From the NCBI GenBank assembly GCA_039815825.1, contig JBCBYO010000022.1:1-47788 (forward strand): a stretch of 47,788 bases of DNA, given 5' to 3'. Below, in pieces: positions 8,055 through 17,444 of this stretch. The stretch comes from JBCBDX01 sp039815825. Its GTDB lineage: Bacteria > Pseudomonadota > Alphaproteobacteria > Rhizobiales > Rhizobiaceae. The first letter of the stretch is position 1. Every line of letters begins with the position of its first letter. Made by a program: the position numbers and the translations under genes. Below the pieces are notes generated by a model, which was given only the letters and a program-made list of their open reading frames with translations, had not been told where the DNA came from and made no database searches.

Positions 8055-9506
8055 ATGCAGGCGAACAGTGAACAAGCACAAACAGGCCAAGGTGGCGTGT
8101 CATGGATACCCGTTAGCGCGCAGAACGTCTGGTTTGCGGTTTTGGCAGTTTCCGCCGTCACGGTTGTGGGGAGCGGGCTCACAGTAGCGGTTATCTGTGC
8201 CAGCGTCTGGGGTGCATTTGCACTCGCAAGAGGCGTTTACCGTTTTCATATCGCCGGGCACCAGGTGCCTTTTGTCATTGCCACAGTCACCTTTGCACTG
8301 GTCGGATTTTCGATGACAAGGTTCCACGCCGGCACGCCAATTGGCTTAGACGGTTTCGAATACCTCATCTTTCTGGCGCCTCTTTTTCTCTTGCCGCGCT
8401 ATGCTGTTGGGCCATCGAAAGAAAAATTGCGCCAATTGTTCAAGGTGGCATTGGCAGCGGCTGGCATTGTGGCCGGTGTCGTAGCGGTATTCCAGTTACT
8501 CTACTGGGACATGCGCGCCGAGGGAGCTGCGGGTAACGCACTGGCATTCGCAACTGTAGCCGCCATGTTTGGTCCAGCCTCACTGTTGCTTCTCATCGAA
8601 TCGGAACGGCCATCTGATAAACTGTTGGGTATTCTAGGTTGGTCGGGGGCCGTCATAGCAGTTATCCTTTCACAATCGCGCACGATGATCGTGGTTGTAT
8701 TGGCATGCAGTGTTTTAGTGGCGGCGTTTAATTGGCGCGCGCTTACCCGCGACATTTCAGTTGTTTTGATGAGGTTGCTGGTCGGTCTAACCTTGGCTGT
8801 TACAGCACTGTCGGTTGTTGTCGTTCTTGACCGCACAAATACGGACGTCCAAGCTGGGAAGGCCGACGAAACGGTGCCATCTTCAGCCGGTTGGCGCGGC
8901 GTCTACTTGGAGGCCGGGTGGCGAGTTGCTTCGAACAATTGGCTCCTTGGCGTTGGAAGGTTCGAACGTGCCCATCGGGTAGGGCTCGAATTGGAATCCA
9001 AAGAGGTTCCCACCAAGCTTCAGACAAAAACCGAATATACCTCCTGGCATCGTGTTCTCCCTCAATCCGTGCGCCCCGCCGTGGTCAAGTGGCAGGTTGA
9101 ACGCTGGGAACGTGCGCGAGAAAAGGAGATCGCGATTGAAGGTGTAGGTGACCAATCGCAAAGCCCACTACCGCGCCCTTTCATCGAAGCAACAACAATC
9201 GAGCGCGTGGTCAGCCCGCATAGCCATCTTCACAACGCTTATATGACGATGTTCGTTGACCATGGGGTGATCGGACTACTTAGCCTGTTAATGCTGTTTT
9301 TTGCTCCCGTGTTAGGCGCCGTAAATCACGGGCTGCACCGGACGGATCCTTCTTTACTCAGCTGTTATGTTGCAACTGTCTTAGGGTTGTCGTTTGCCGG
9401 ACTAACCAACGTGCATATCGAGAATGATGTCATTGCATCCTATTTCGTCGTTTTGTCCGTTATTTATTGGTGCATCTTACGTACGAGTAGCGATCAGATT
9501 TCTTAG
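8055..9506 (+). CDS. O-antigen ligase/polymerase family membrane protein
   Basis: 483-aa protein with about ten to twelve hydrophobic helices and a large periplasmic loop (about residues 270-390) containing many charged residues. The loop ends in SPHSHLHNAYMTMFVDHGVIGL, the His-containing motif typical of the Wzy_C/WaaL/ExoQ family. Such proteins polymerise or ligate lipid-linked glycans at the periplasmic face. Whether this one is a polymerase or a ligase cannot be told. It lies next to polysaccharide genes on both strands, and its stop overlaps the stop of the convergent dehydratase gene by 3 bases. Confidence 0.87.
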   Translation: MQANSEQAQTGQGGVSWIPVSAQNVWFAVLAVSAVTVVGSGLTVAVICASVWGAFALARGVYRFHIAGHQVPFVIATVTFALVGFSMTRFHAGTPIGLDGFEYLIFLAPLFLLPRYAVGPSKEKLRQLFKVALAAAGIVAGVVAVFQLLYWDMRAEGAAGNALAFATVAAMFGPASLLLLIESERPSDKLLGILGWSGAVIAVILSQSRTMIVVVLACSVLVAAFNWRALTRDISVVLMRLLVGLTLAVTALSVVVVLDRTNTDVQAGKADETVPSSAGWRGVYLEAGWRVASNNWLLGVGRFERAHRVGLELESKEVPTKLQTKTEYTSWHRVLPQSVRPAVVKWQVERWERAREKEIAIEGVGDQSQSPLPRPFIEATTIERVVSPHSHLHNAYMTMFVDHGVIGLLSLLMLFFAPVLGAVNHGLHRTDPSLLSCYVATVLGLSFAGLTNVHIENDVIASYFVVLSVIYWCILRTSSDQIS

Positions 9507-11482
9507 TTAGAACCGCTGCCGCTTTGTAGGTGATTAGCTTTTGTGTCTTGCGCGCGGCGAAGGTCACTATCGGGCACATAGTTGGGAACAATGTGGCCGA
9601 GCAAATTCATGGCAGCTTCTGCATCCCGTGCGTGCGCATATCGCTCCAGATCGTCGAGCAGTTTTCGCATTAGTTTTTCGTTGGCGGTGACAGGTGTTGC
9701 CGCCGCAAAACCGTCCTGATGCGTTTCAACGCGCGGCTCATCGGCTGCAAACAAGTCTTCATGGAGTTTTTCACCGGCGCGCAAACCAATAATCTCGATA
9801 TCAATATCGGTCCCGGGTACAAATCCCGCCAATTGGATCATTCTCTCTGCGATCTCATAAATTCTAATGGGTTTGCCCATATCAAGGACGAGTACCGCCC
9901 CGCGCAGATCCGGGTTGTCCACGCCAAAGATGCTTGCTTTGAACACGAGGCGCACCGCCTCTGATATCGTCATGAAATATCGTTCAATGTCGGGATGTGT
10001 CACCGTCAAAGGTCCGCCGTTCCGCAGTTGGCGTCGGAAAAGTGGGAGAACAGAGCCGTTAGAATCCAGGACGTTGCCGAAGCGCACGGTTAAATATCGT
10101 GTCGTCTCGGAAGATTTGTCTTTGGCTTGAACATAGGCTTCAGCGGCTCGCTTTGTCGCGCCCATGACGCTGACGGGGTTAACCGCTTTGTCAGTCGAGA
10201 TCATTACGAACACGTTGGCGCCATGTTTCTCCGCCATGTCAGCAACCACACGTGTACCGATGACATTCGTGCGTATGCATTCGACCCTGTTGACCTCCAT
10301 TAAGGGGACATGTTTGAGCGCTGCGGCGTGAAAGATGATTTCCGGTTTAAACTTGCCAAACAACTCGGCCATACGCGCAGTATCGCGCACATCAGCGAGA
10401 GATCCTGCCAACTCCAGGTTGGGCCAATTTTCTTTGATAGCCTGCTCGATATGGTAAAGTGCACTCTCCGAGTGTTCCACCAATATGATTTTCTGGGGTT
10501 TGCGCGCAGCTACCTGTTTGGCGATTTCTGATCCAATAGAGCCGCCTGCGCCGGTGATTAATACGGTCTTTTTCTTTAGAAAACGCCCAAGCAATCTAAC
10601 GTCCATCTCGACTTCCGGGCGACCTATGAGGTCTTTGATCCGAATATCGCGTGGTTTGAATTCTTGTTTCTCTCCGTGCATGTCTTTTGACAGGTCTTGA
10701 AGTTGGCGTACTGGCAACCGAACCTTCGCAGCTTCGGCCACTATGGCAGCGATCTGCTCATGACTTGCGTTAGGATCGGTGATGACGAGCTGCTTGGCCG
10801 GGCGCCCTTGGCGCTCCCAGCGGCCTTGCCACTCAGAGAGCTCAGAGATGTCACCAACTACTCTGGCCCCTTGGAGCTTAGAGCCCTGCCATTTGCGCCG
10901 GTCATCAAATATCCCTACGATGTTCAGCCGTAAATTGGTTATGCGCCTTGTTTGGCGAATGTACATGTCCGCATTGTTGTTGGCGCCAACCAACGCGATG
11001 TTCTTCAATGGCGTGGTCTCACCGCGTAGTTGCCGCTTTACGAGCCCCAGCCGTTCGCGTGACATGCGGTAGCTGATACGCAATCCCGCGGTGCTCATCA
11101 TTGCAAATGCCGAAGCGAGAAGTGGGGCCGAACGAGGCAGCGCAAAACCGCGGCTGAGCATAAATGCCAAAACGGTAAAGACCAACGCACCGCCGACGAT
11201 TGCCCGCAACAGCCCAACCAGTTCAGGCAGCGACGTATATCGCCAAGCCGCGCCATTGGTGCCTGCGATAATAGTGCCAATGGCGCAAATACCGCCAAAC
11301 ATTGCTGAATAGGCTAATACGACGGGGTCATCGGCAAAAGACGGTGCCGGCCAAATAATATTATGGGCGAGCCAAAAACTTGCGGCGCAGCAAAAAAAAT
11401 CGACTGCTAAAACAATCAGATCACGCCGACTCAAAAAGAAAATACTTCTAGTATCAAAAAAACGCATAAAACCCGCCAGCAT
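9503..11482 (-). CDS. Nucleoside-diphosphate-sugar 4,6-dehydratase, WbpM/CapD/FlaA1-type, membrane-bound
   Basis: 659-aa protein with four N-terminal transmembrane helices (residues about 18-130), a CoA-binding-like middle domain and a C-terminal SDR domain starting KTVLITGAGGSIGSE (about 300). The catalytic region reads STDKAVNPVSVMGATKRAAE, that is MxxxK in place of the YxxxK of soluble SDR enzymes, as in the membrane-bound WbpM class. These enzymes convert UDP-GlcNAc to the 4-keto-6-deoxy sugar used for QuiNAc, FucNAc or bacillosamine-type residues. It lies upstream of the initiating sugar transferase on the same map side, which supports a role in making the first sugar of a surface glycan. 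Confidence 0.93.
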   Translation of the reverse strand: MLAGFMRFFDTRSIFFLSRRDLIVLAVDFFCCAASFWLAHNIIWPAPSFADDPVVLAYSAMFGGICAIGTIIAGTNGAAWRYTSLPELVGLLRAIVGGALVFTVLAFMLSRGFALPRSAPLLASAFAMMSTAGLRISYRMSRERLGLVKRQLRGETTPLKNIALVGANNNADMYIRQTRRITNLRLNIVGIFDDRRKWQGSKLQGARVVGDISELSEWQGRWERQGRPAKQLVITDPNASHEQIAAIVAEAAKVRLPVRQLQDLSKDMHGEKQEFKPRDIRIKDLIGRPEVEMDVRLLGRFLKKKTVLITGAGGSIGSEIAKQVAARKPQKIILVEHSESALYHIEQAIKENWPNLELAGSLADVRDTARMAELFGKFKPEIIFHAAALKHVPLMEVNRVECIRTNVIGTRVVADMAEKHGANVFVMISTDKAVNPVSVMGATKRAAEAYVQAKDKSSETTRYLTVRFGNVLDSNGSVLPLFRRQLRNGGPLTVTHPDIERYFMTISEAVRLVFKASIFGVDNPDLRGAVLVLDMGKPIRIYEIAERMIQLAGFVPGTDIDIEIIGLRAGEKLHEDLFAADEPRVETHQDGFAAATPVTANEKLMRKLLDDLERYAHARDAEAAMNLLGHIVPNYVPDSDLRRAQDTKANHLQSGSGSN

Positions 11483-11565
11483 GCCCGATGCCCACTAGTA
11501 CACCATTTCTATGGCATGCGGCACAATCAAATTCCAAGTCCAAACGCGACGGCCGTTGAGATATT

Positions 11566-12147
11566 TCATTTCAACGAAACAATCGTCTTTGCGATAATAT
11601 TCAGATCGTGATGAAAGCTTATCGAAGCAGCATATTTCGAGTCACTGATTGCCAGGACCTCGGGGTTCGACATATCGATACCATTGACTTGGGAAAGGCC
11701 GGTTACGCCGGGGCGCAAGGCGACCACACCTCGTTTAGAGCGGGCATTTATGAGCTCACGCTGGCTGGGCAGGCATGGTCTTGGGCCAACCAAGCTCATT
11801 TGGCCAACAATGACGTTGGCGAGCTGGGGAAGTTCATCCAACCTCGTCTTGCGTAGCAGTCGTCCGAGCGTCGAAATATGTTGTATTGGGGCTTCGTGGG
11901 TGGGCACGTTCGGCGTCGCTTTGGGCATGGTCCTAAGTTTGAAAAGCGTGAATGGCTTGCCCCCCCGACCCACTCGCGTTTGGCTGAACAAAGGCGAGTG
12001 CCGATCAACCAACATTATGAGCACGCAGAGCGCTAAAATCACGGGAAAAGCCAGCACAAGCCCTATCGAGGCCAGTACAAAATCAATAAAGCGCTTTCCG
12101 CCGTTTTGATACCAGTCCATTGCGCTTTTTTCTGTTGAGTTGGTCAT
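11566..12147 (-). CDS. Undecaprenyl-phosphate sugar phosphotransferase (bacterial sugar transferase)
   Basis: Starts lipid-linked glycan synthesis by moving a sugar-1-phosphate from a UDP-sugar to undecaprenyl phosphate. The core family signatures are all present: KRFIDFVLASIGLVLAFPVI (membrane re-entrant helix), FTLFKLRTM, LRKTRLDELPQLANVIVGQMSLVGPRP and ALRPGVTGLSQVNG. The open frame runs upstream to 12330, but the extra residues do not resemble the family and would overlap rmlA. The ATG at 12147 gives 193 aa, the usual length of the minimal PglC/WcaJ catalytic unit. The 124 bases between this start and rmlA must hold divergent promoters; no clear boxes are recognised. Confidence 0.9.
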   Translation of the reverse strand: MTNSTEKSAMDWYQNGGKRFIDFVLASIGLVLAFPVILALCVLIMLVDRHSPLFSQTRVGRGGKPFTLFKLRTMPKATPNVPTHEAPIQHISTLGRLLRKTRLDELPQLANVIVGQMSLVGPRPCLPSQRELINARSKRGVVALRPGVTGLSQVNGIDMSNPEVLAISDSKYAASISFHHDLNIIAKTIVSLK

Positions 12148-12271
12148 CGTCCGACCCGGATTGTCGGCAAGGAGGTTTGTAGCTAGTGCAGGATTTCTTT
12201 CATAGTAGTGTTTCCCTTTCGTAACTCTTAGGTTAGGCACGCGCATCGAAAAACGCCGACTATAGGTATCC

Positions 12272-13150
12272 ATGCGCACTAAAGGCATAATCCTTGCGGG
12301 AGGAAGCGGGACACGACTTTTTCCTCTCACAATTGCGGTTTCAAAACAGCTTCTGCCTGTTTACGATAAACCGATGATTTTTTACCCGCTGAGTGTTTTG
12401 ATGCTCTCGGGGATAAGAGACATTTTGGTCATCACGACACCGCATGATCAGCCTCAGTTTCAGCGTCTGCTGGGGGGCGGAAGCCACTTTGGACTAAACC
12501 TTCAATATGCTGTACAGCCATCGCCCAACGGGCTCGCTGAAGCGTTTATCATAGGGCGCGAATTCATCGGAAATGACAACTGCGCCTTAGTGTTGGGCGA
12601 CAACATCTTTTACGGTCGGGGGCTAGGACAGCTGGGCCGCGACGCTGTTGCGCATCGTACGGGTGCTACCGTCTTCGCCTACAGTGTTCGTGACCCTGAA
12701 CGCTACGGTGTTGTCGAGTTTGATGACGATGACATCGCAATATCACTTGAGGAAAAACCGGAAACGCCAAAATCCGAATGGGCGGTGACCGGTCTTTATT
12801 TCTACGACAATGACGTTGTCGATATCGCTGCTAATGTGAAGCCGTCTGCCCGCGGAGAAATCGAGATTACTGATGTCAATCGTGCGTATATGCAGCGCGG
12901 AGATTTGCGTGTGGCCAAGCTGGGGCGCGGATTTGCATGGTTGGATACGGGGACCCATGACAGTATGCATGAAGCCTCGGCTTTCGTTCGGACAATTGAA
13001 CACCGCCAGGCCATGAAGATTGCATGTCCCGAGGAAATCGCTTTTGAAGAAGGCTGGATTAGTGCTGAACAGCTTTTGGCCCGCGCACGCGAATTGAAAA
13101 AGACCGAGTATGGCGCCTATTTGGAGCGGCGCGCGAAGGACGGGAACTAG
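12272..13150 (+). CDS. rmlA: Glucose-1-phosphate thymidylyltransferase
   Basis: First enzyme of dTDP-L-rhamnose synthesis: glucose-1-phosphate + dTTP to dTDP-glucose + pyrophosphate. 292 aa. The nucleotide-binding signature GGSGTRLFP and KQLLPVYDKPMIFYPLSVLMLSGI lie at the N-terminus, LGDNIFYG near residue 110 and WLDTGTHDSM near 226; these are diagnostic for RmlA. It begins a tightly packed rmlA-C-B-D operon. The TAG stop overlaps the GTG start of rmlC by 1 base. Confidence 0.97.
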   Translation: MRTKGIILAGGSGTRLFPLTIAVSKQLLPVYDKPMIFYPLSVLMLSGIRDILVITTPHDQPQFQRLLGGGSHFGLNLQYAVQPSPNGLAEAFIIGREFIGNDNCALVLGDNIFYGRGLGQLGRDAVAHRTGATVFAYSVRDPERYGVVEFDDDDIAISLEEKPETPKSEWAVTGLYFYDNDVVDIAANVKPSARGEIEITDVNRAYMQRGDLRVAKLGRGFAWLDTGTHDSMHEASAFVRTIEHRQAMKIACPEEIAFEEGWISAEQLLARARELKKTEYGAYLERRAKDGN

Positions 13151-13722
13151 TGATCAAGATAAAGCACACGGCGCTGCGCGGAGTCTTGGAAATAGTGCCG
13201 ACAAAACACGAAGACGCGCGCGGTTTTTTCTCCGAGACATTCAACCCGCGCAGTTTGGCCGAGCACGGCATTTCGTTCGACATGGTGCAAGACAATCATA
13301 GCCTGTCACTTCCACCCGGCGTGCTGCGCGGTCTACACTATCAGCTGCCGCCCTATGCGCAGTCAAAACTGGTACGGGTCATTCGGGGGCGAGTGTTTGA
13401 TGTTGCGGTCGACATTCGACGCGGTTCACCGACATACGCACAATGGGTAGGCGTGGAGCTATCAGCGGAAAAATGGAACCAATTGCTGATACCCGAAGGG
13501 TTTGCACACGGATTTGTAACACTCGAACCAAATACCGAGATGCAGTACAAGGTGTCAGCCTACTATTCTCGCGAGCATGATCGCTCGATACGGTATGATG
13601 ACCCGGAAATTGGGATCGCATGGCCATTAGATAGTTGGGGGACGGTGATCAGCGAAAAAGACGAGAATGCCCCCTTGCTTGCTGACGCGGATAACACGTT
13701 TACATACGGACAATATTCATGA
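13150..13722 (+). CDS. rmlC: dTDP-4-dehydrorhamnose 3,5-epimerase
   Basis: 190-aa cupin epimerase acting on dTDP-4-keto-6-deoxyglucose. The sequence shows DARGFFSETFN, VQDNHSLS, the signature VLRGLHYQ with the catalytic His, and GFAHGFVTLE. The GTG start overlaps the rmlA stop, and the end overlaps the rmlB start by four bases (ATGA), so translation is coupled throughout. Confidence 0.97.
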   Translation: MIKIKHTALRGVLEIVPTKHEDARGFFSETFNPRSLAEHGISFDMVQDNHSLSLPPGVLRGLHYQLPPYAQSKLVRVIRGRVFDVAVDIRRGSPTYAQWVGVELSAEKWNQLLIPEGFAHGFVTLEPNTEMQYKVSAYYSREHDRSIRYDDPEIGIAWPLDSWGTVISEKDENAPLLADADNTFTYGQYS

Positions 13723-14771
13723 GGGTCTTGGTAACAGGTGGCGCGGGTTTCATCGGCAGTGCGGTTTGCAGGCAGCTCGTGTCCGATGATGACAATTTTG
13801 TAGTCAATGTCGACAAGCTGACATACGCCGGAAACCTAGAGTCACTGCGCGCCATTGAGAACCGGACAAATTACAATTTTGTCCAAGCAGATATTGCTGA
13901 CCAATCAAAGATCGGCGAACTGTTGGCAAAGTATGAAATAGACGCCGTTATGCACCTGGCTGCGGAAAGCCACGTCGATCGTTCCATCGATGGCCCGGAT
14001 GTGTTTATCGAGACCAACGTTGTGGGGACTTGTCGGCTATTGGCAGCGGCGCGACGCCACTATGAGACACTAACAGGCGAGACACGTGAACGATTTCGCT
14101 TCCATCATATTTCGACCGATGAAGTATATGGCGATCTGCCCTTCGATAGCGGCGTTTTTACTGAGGAAACGCCCTATATGCCTTCCTCGCCCTATTCAGC
14201 ATCCAAAGCATCTTCCGATCATTTTGTCCGCGCTTGGTTTCACACCTACGGCTTGCCGATCGTCATAACTAATTGCTCCAACAATTACGGCCCTTTCCAC
14301 TACCCTGAAAAGTTAATCCCGCTTGTAACGTTAAACGCAATCGCTGGCGAGCGGCTGCCGATTTATGGCAAGGGTGAAAATGTGCGTGATTGGCTTTTTG
14401 TAGAAGATCATGCTCGCGCTCTGGAAATGGTCGTGAAAGCCGGAAAACCTGGCGAGACCTACAATATAGGTGGCCGCGCGGAGCGCACGAACCTAGAGGT
14501 CGTAGAAGCCATTTGCTCAATCCTGGATGAGCTGCGACCGCGTGCCGATGGAAAGAGCTACAGCGCGCAAATTGATTTCGTAACCGACCGCCCCGGCCAC
14601 GATCGTCGTTATGCAATTGACCCAAGTAAAATCGAGAATGAGCTAGGCTGGCGGGCTCAAGAAACGTTCGAAACGGGCTTGCGACGCACAATCAAATGGT
14701 ACCTTGACAATGATTGGTGGTGGAGCCCGCTGCGCGACGCCGGTGCAACCAAAAGGCGGGGAACAGCCTAA
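13719..14771 (+). CDS. rmlB: dTDP-glucose 4,6-dehydratase
   Basis: 350-aa extended short-chain dehydrogenase making dTDP-4-keto-6-deoxyglucose. The NAD-binding motif GGAGFIGS is at residues 7-14, STDEVYG near 130 and YSASKAS near 165 (catalytic Tyr and Lys). NNYGPFHYPEKLIPL and RAWFHTYGLP are typical of RmlB. It is third gene in the rml operon. Confidence 0.97.
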   Translation: MRVLVTGGAGFIGSAVCRQLVSDDDNFVVNVDKLTYAGNLESLRAIENRTNYNFVQADIADQSKIGELLAKYEIDAVMHLAAESHVDRSIDGPDVFIETNVVGTCRLLAAARRHYETLTGETRERFRFHHISTDEVYGDLPFDSGVFTEETPYMPSSPYSASKASSDHFVRAWFHTYGLPIVITNCSNNYGPFHYPEKLIPLVTLNAIAGERLPIYGKGENVRDWLFVEDHARALEMVVKAGKPGETYNIGGRAERTNLEVVEAICSILDELRPRADGKSYSAQIDFVTDRPGHDRRYAIDPSKIENELGWRAQETFETGLRRTIKWYLDNDWWWSPLRDAGATKRRGTA

Positions 14772-14776
14772 CAGCG

Positions 14777-15661
14777 ATGAAGAACGTTCTGATCATCGGA
14801 AGTGGTGGCCAGGTTTCCACGGCGTTGCGTAACACAAAGCCGAACTGGTGTACCGTTAAAGTGGCCGGCCGCTCTTTGATTGATTTGACGCAAGCTGACA
14901 TGATCCGGCCGTTTGTAGCTACCTCCGGCGCGGACCTGATTATCAATGCTGCCGCCTATACCAATGTGGACAAGGCGGAGGAGGAGCCAAAACTCGCCGA
15001 ACAGATTAACGCCATTGCGCCGGGTCAATTGGCACTTGGCGCGGCAGATTTGTCCGTGCCGATCATTCACATTTCAACCGACTATGTTTTTAATGGTGAA
15101 GGTCAGCTTCCGTACAAGGAAAGCGATAGCACCGGACCGCTGGGGGTCTATGGACGAACCAAGTTAGCTGGTGAAAAGGCCGTGGCGATGGCTAATCAAA
15201 AACATGTTGTTGTGCGCACTGCTTGGGTTTTTTCCGCCTACGGACAAAACTTCGTCAAATCCATGTTGAAGCTTGGTGCTGAGCGCGATCGACTTGGGAT
15301 CGTCGCCGACCAGTTTGGAAGTCCAACATCTGCAAACGACTTATCTCTAGCCATTTGGCTAATTGGGGAGCGAATTCTGTTCAACCCGCAGGTCGACGAC
15401 TATGGGGTGGTACACGCCGCTGGATCGGGAATTGCAACTTGGTATGACCTGGCCAAGGCGACATTCTCGATGAACAAAAGGCGCACCGTCACAAACCCGA
15501 CAGTCGAACCTATTTTGACCCGGGAGTATCCGACGCCGGCACGGCGGCCGAAAAACTCAAGGTTGGACTTAAGCCGCCTTGAGCAAAATTTCGGTATCAA
15601 AATGCGACCGTGGCACGAGTCGTTATCTGACGTGATAGATCAGATTCATGGGCTTGACTGA
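14777..15661 (+). CDS. rmlD: dTDP-4-dehydrorhamnose reductase
   Basis: Last enzyme of the pathway; reduces dTDP-4-keto-L-rhamnose to dTDP-L-rhamnose with NAD(P)H. The open frame extends to a GTG at 14714, but the family starts at MKNVLIIGSGGQ (ATG 14777), 5 bases after the rmlB stop. This gives 294 aa. Visible motifs are the GSGGQVS nucleotide loop, ISTDYVFNGEG, and YGRTKLAGEKAV with catalytic Tyr and Lys. Confidence 0.95.
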   Translation: MKNVLIIGSGGQVSTALRNTKPNWCTVKVAGRSLIDLTQADMIRPFVATSGADLIINAAAYTNVDKAEEEPKLAEQINAIAPGQLALGAADLSVPIIHISTDYVFNGEGQLPYKESDSTGPLGVYGRTKLAGEKAVAMANQKHVVVRTAWVFSAYGQNFVKSMLKLGAERDRLGIVADQFGSPTSANDLSLAIWLIGERILFNPQVDDYGVVHAAGSGIATWYDLAKATFSMNKRRTVTNPTVEPILTREYPTPARRPKNSRLDLSRLEQNFGIKMRPWHESLSDVIDQIHGLD

Positions 15662-15715
15662 TCGGCGTGTTTGCTTTTGTGCAAGAGGGAACAGAGTATC
15701 AACCCCACTTCCTTC

Positions 15716-16630
15716 ATGCGCTGCCTTATCCTTCTTGCGACCTATAACGGCGAAAAGCACCTCGATGAGCAATTGGCATCGTGCGCCAATCAGAGCGCAG
15801 GGCAGATAGATGTATTGGTTTCAGATGACAACTCAACCGATCGAACGCCTGAGCTGCTGAAGGATTGGCAGGCCAGATGGGACCGCGGAGAGTTTAAAGT
15901 CATATCCGGCCCAAGGTCCGGTTTTGCAGAAAACTTTCGCCATCTGATGCTGAACTCGGCAGACGGCTATGATTGCTACGCATTTTGTGACCAAGACGAC
16001 AAATGGCATCCCGACAAGTTGGCAATCGCTATTGAGGCATTGATGTCAAGTGGGGACCAAGCAGCTGTTTATTGTGGTCGAACACGATTGACAGATGAAG
16101 CGGGAAACTACGATGGCCACTCGCCAGTTATGATGAGGCCACCATCGTTCGAAAACGCACTTTTTCAATCATTGGCAGGAGGCAATACGATGGTTCTGAA
16201 TGCCGCGGCCATCGCTTTGCTGCGAGAAGTCAGCCATGATTGCCACTTCGTCTCGCATGACTGGTGGACGTATATTTGGGTTACGGGCGTTGGCGGTAGG
16301 GTTATCTACGATACGAACGCGAAGGTCGATTACAGGCAACACTCCGGCAATCTAATAGGCAAGAACTCTGGGCCACGCGCTCGCCTGCGGCGCTTCGCAA
16401 TGCTTTTGACCAATCAATACAGCAATTGGATAACACTCAATTTTGAGTCCATCGGTCAACATATAGACATGCTGTCACCCGAAAACCGTAGATTGGTAGA
16501 GAGTTTAATCGCAGCCAGAAAGCGCTCGGGCTTGCGGTTTGCCAAAGAGCTGTCAAAAGCACGCGTATATAGGCAATCTAAAGTGGGGACTTTAAGCCTG
16601 TATGCTGGAGCTTTTTTGGGCCGGGTTTAA
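15716..16630 (+). CDS. Family 2 glycosyltransferase
   Basis: About 304 aa from the ATG at 15716, which begins directly with the GT2 strand MRCLILLATYNGEKHLDEQL. The DDNSTD motif follows near residue 39 and FCDQDDKWHPDKL (the DXD metal site) near 95. These features match rhamnosyltransferase-like GT2 proteins, and it directly follows rmlD, so transfer of rhamnose is a reasonable inference. The C-terminus has an Arg/Lys-rich segment that may sit at the membrane. A TTG at 15671 would add 15 residues but looks unlikely. Confidence 0.9.
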   Translation: MRCLILLATYNGEKHLDEQLASCANQSAGQIDVLVSDDNSTDRTPELLKDWQARWDRGEFKVISGPRSGFAENFRHLMLNSADGYDCYAFCDQDDKWHPDKLAIAIEALMSSGDQAAVYCGRTRLTDEAGNYDGHSPVMMRPPSFENALFQSLAGGNTMVLNAAAIALLREVSHDCHFVSHDWWTYIWVTGVGGRVIYDTNAKVDYRQHSGNLIGKNSGPRARLRRFAMLLTNQYSNWITLNFESIGQHIDMLSPENRRLVESLIAARKRSGLRFAKELSKARVYRQSKVGTLSLYAGAFLGRV

Positions 16631-16649
16631 CGAGGGGCAAGAAATACAA

Positions 16650-17429
16650 ATGGAAATTTCACAGGCGCAAGAGCAGCAGCTTATTAAAGCGGTGCGCCAA
16701 GCCGGTGACACTGCGCTCGGTGTTTACGAGCGAGACTTCACCGTTGAGGAAAAGAACGACAAGTCTCCGGTGACTGAGGCGGATTTGCTCGTCGATGAAA
16801 TATTGTCAGACATCTTGGGCAACTTGTTTCCGGATGTACCGATAGTGACCGAAGAACAAGCCGAAAGCCATCGGGCCGACCTGGGAGATGAGCCCTATTT
16901 TTTGGTGGATCCGATCGACGGGACCAAAGAGTTTGTTAAGAAAACCGGCGAGTTCACGATTAACATCGGCTTGATCGAAAAAAGGACGCCGACTTACGGA
17001 ATTGTCTTCGCTCCGGCGATTGATCGCATGTTCATCGGCTCAAAGTCGGCGTGTGAGATTTGCGACGGTGAACGAACGCAGATCACGGTCTCCGGTTGCG
17101 ACGGTGCCATGCGTGCCGTCGCGAGCCGTTCACATCGTAATGAGCCCACAAACGAATTTTTATCGGCCAACGACATCGTCGATACCGTTAGCGCAGGTTC
17201 TTCCTTGAAGTTTTGCTTGCTCGCCGCGGGCGAGGCCGACGTTTACCCACGGTTCGGGCCTACCATGGAGTGGGACACAGCAGCAGGCCATGCTGTACTT
17301 TTAGCCGCTGGTGGAATGGTTTTGCTTGAGAACGGTGATCCGCTTCTTTATTCGAAGCCAGAATTCCGCAACCCAAACTTTATCGCTTGCTCGCCCGATG
17401 CCCAACGCAAGTGCGGCTACGCCGGTTAA
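16650..17429 (+). CDS. cysQ: 3'(2'),5'-bisphosphate nucleotidase
   Basis: Inositol-monophosphatase-fold enzyme that removes a phosphate from 3'-phosphoadenosine 5'-phosphate (PAP), the by-product of PAPS-using sulfotransferases and reductases. 259 aa from the ATG at 16650; GAGGGG lies 12 bases before it. Metal ligands are seen in TEEQ, DPIDGTKEF and MEWDTAAGHA. It sits directly before cysD and cysNC, so PAP removal and PAPS synthesis are encoded together. Confidence 0.95.
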   Translation: MEISQAQEQQLIKAVRQAGDTALGVYERDFTVEEKNDKSPVTEADLLVDEILSDILGNLFPDVPIVTEEQAESHRADLGDEPYFLVDPIDGTKEFVKKTGEFTINIGLIEKRTPTYGIVFAPAIDRMFIGSKSACEICDGERTQITVSGCDGAMRAVASRSHRNEPTNEFLSANDIVDTVSAGSSLKFCLLAAGEADVYPRFGPTMEWDTAAGHAVLLAAGGMVLLENGDPLLYSKPEFRNPNFIACSPDAQRKCGYAG

Positions 17430-17444
17430 GAACGACGAAATGAC

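Noticed and set aside
12148..12330. N-terminal extension of the sugar transferase frame
   Set aside because: The extra 61 residues are basic, not family-like, and would run across the rmlA start; ATG 12147 gives the normal family start.
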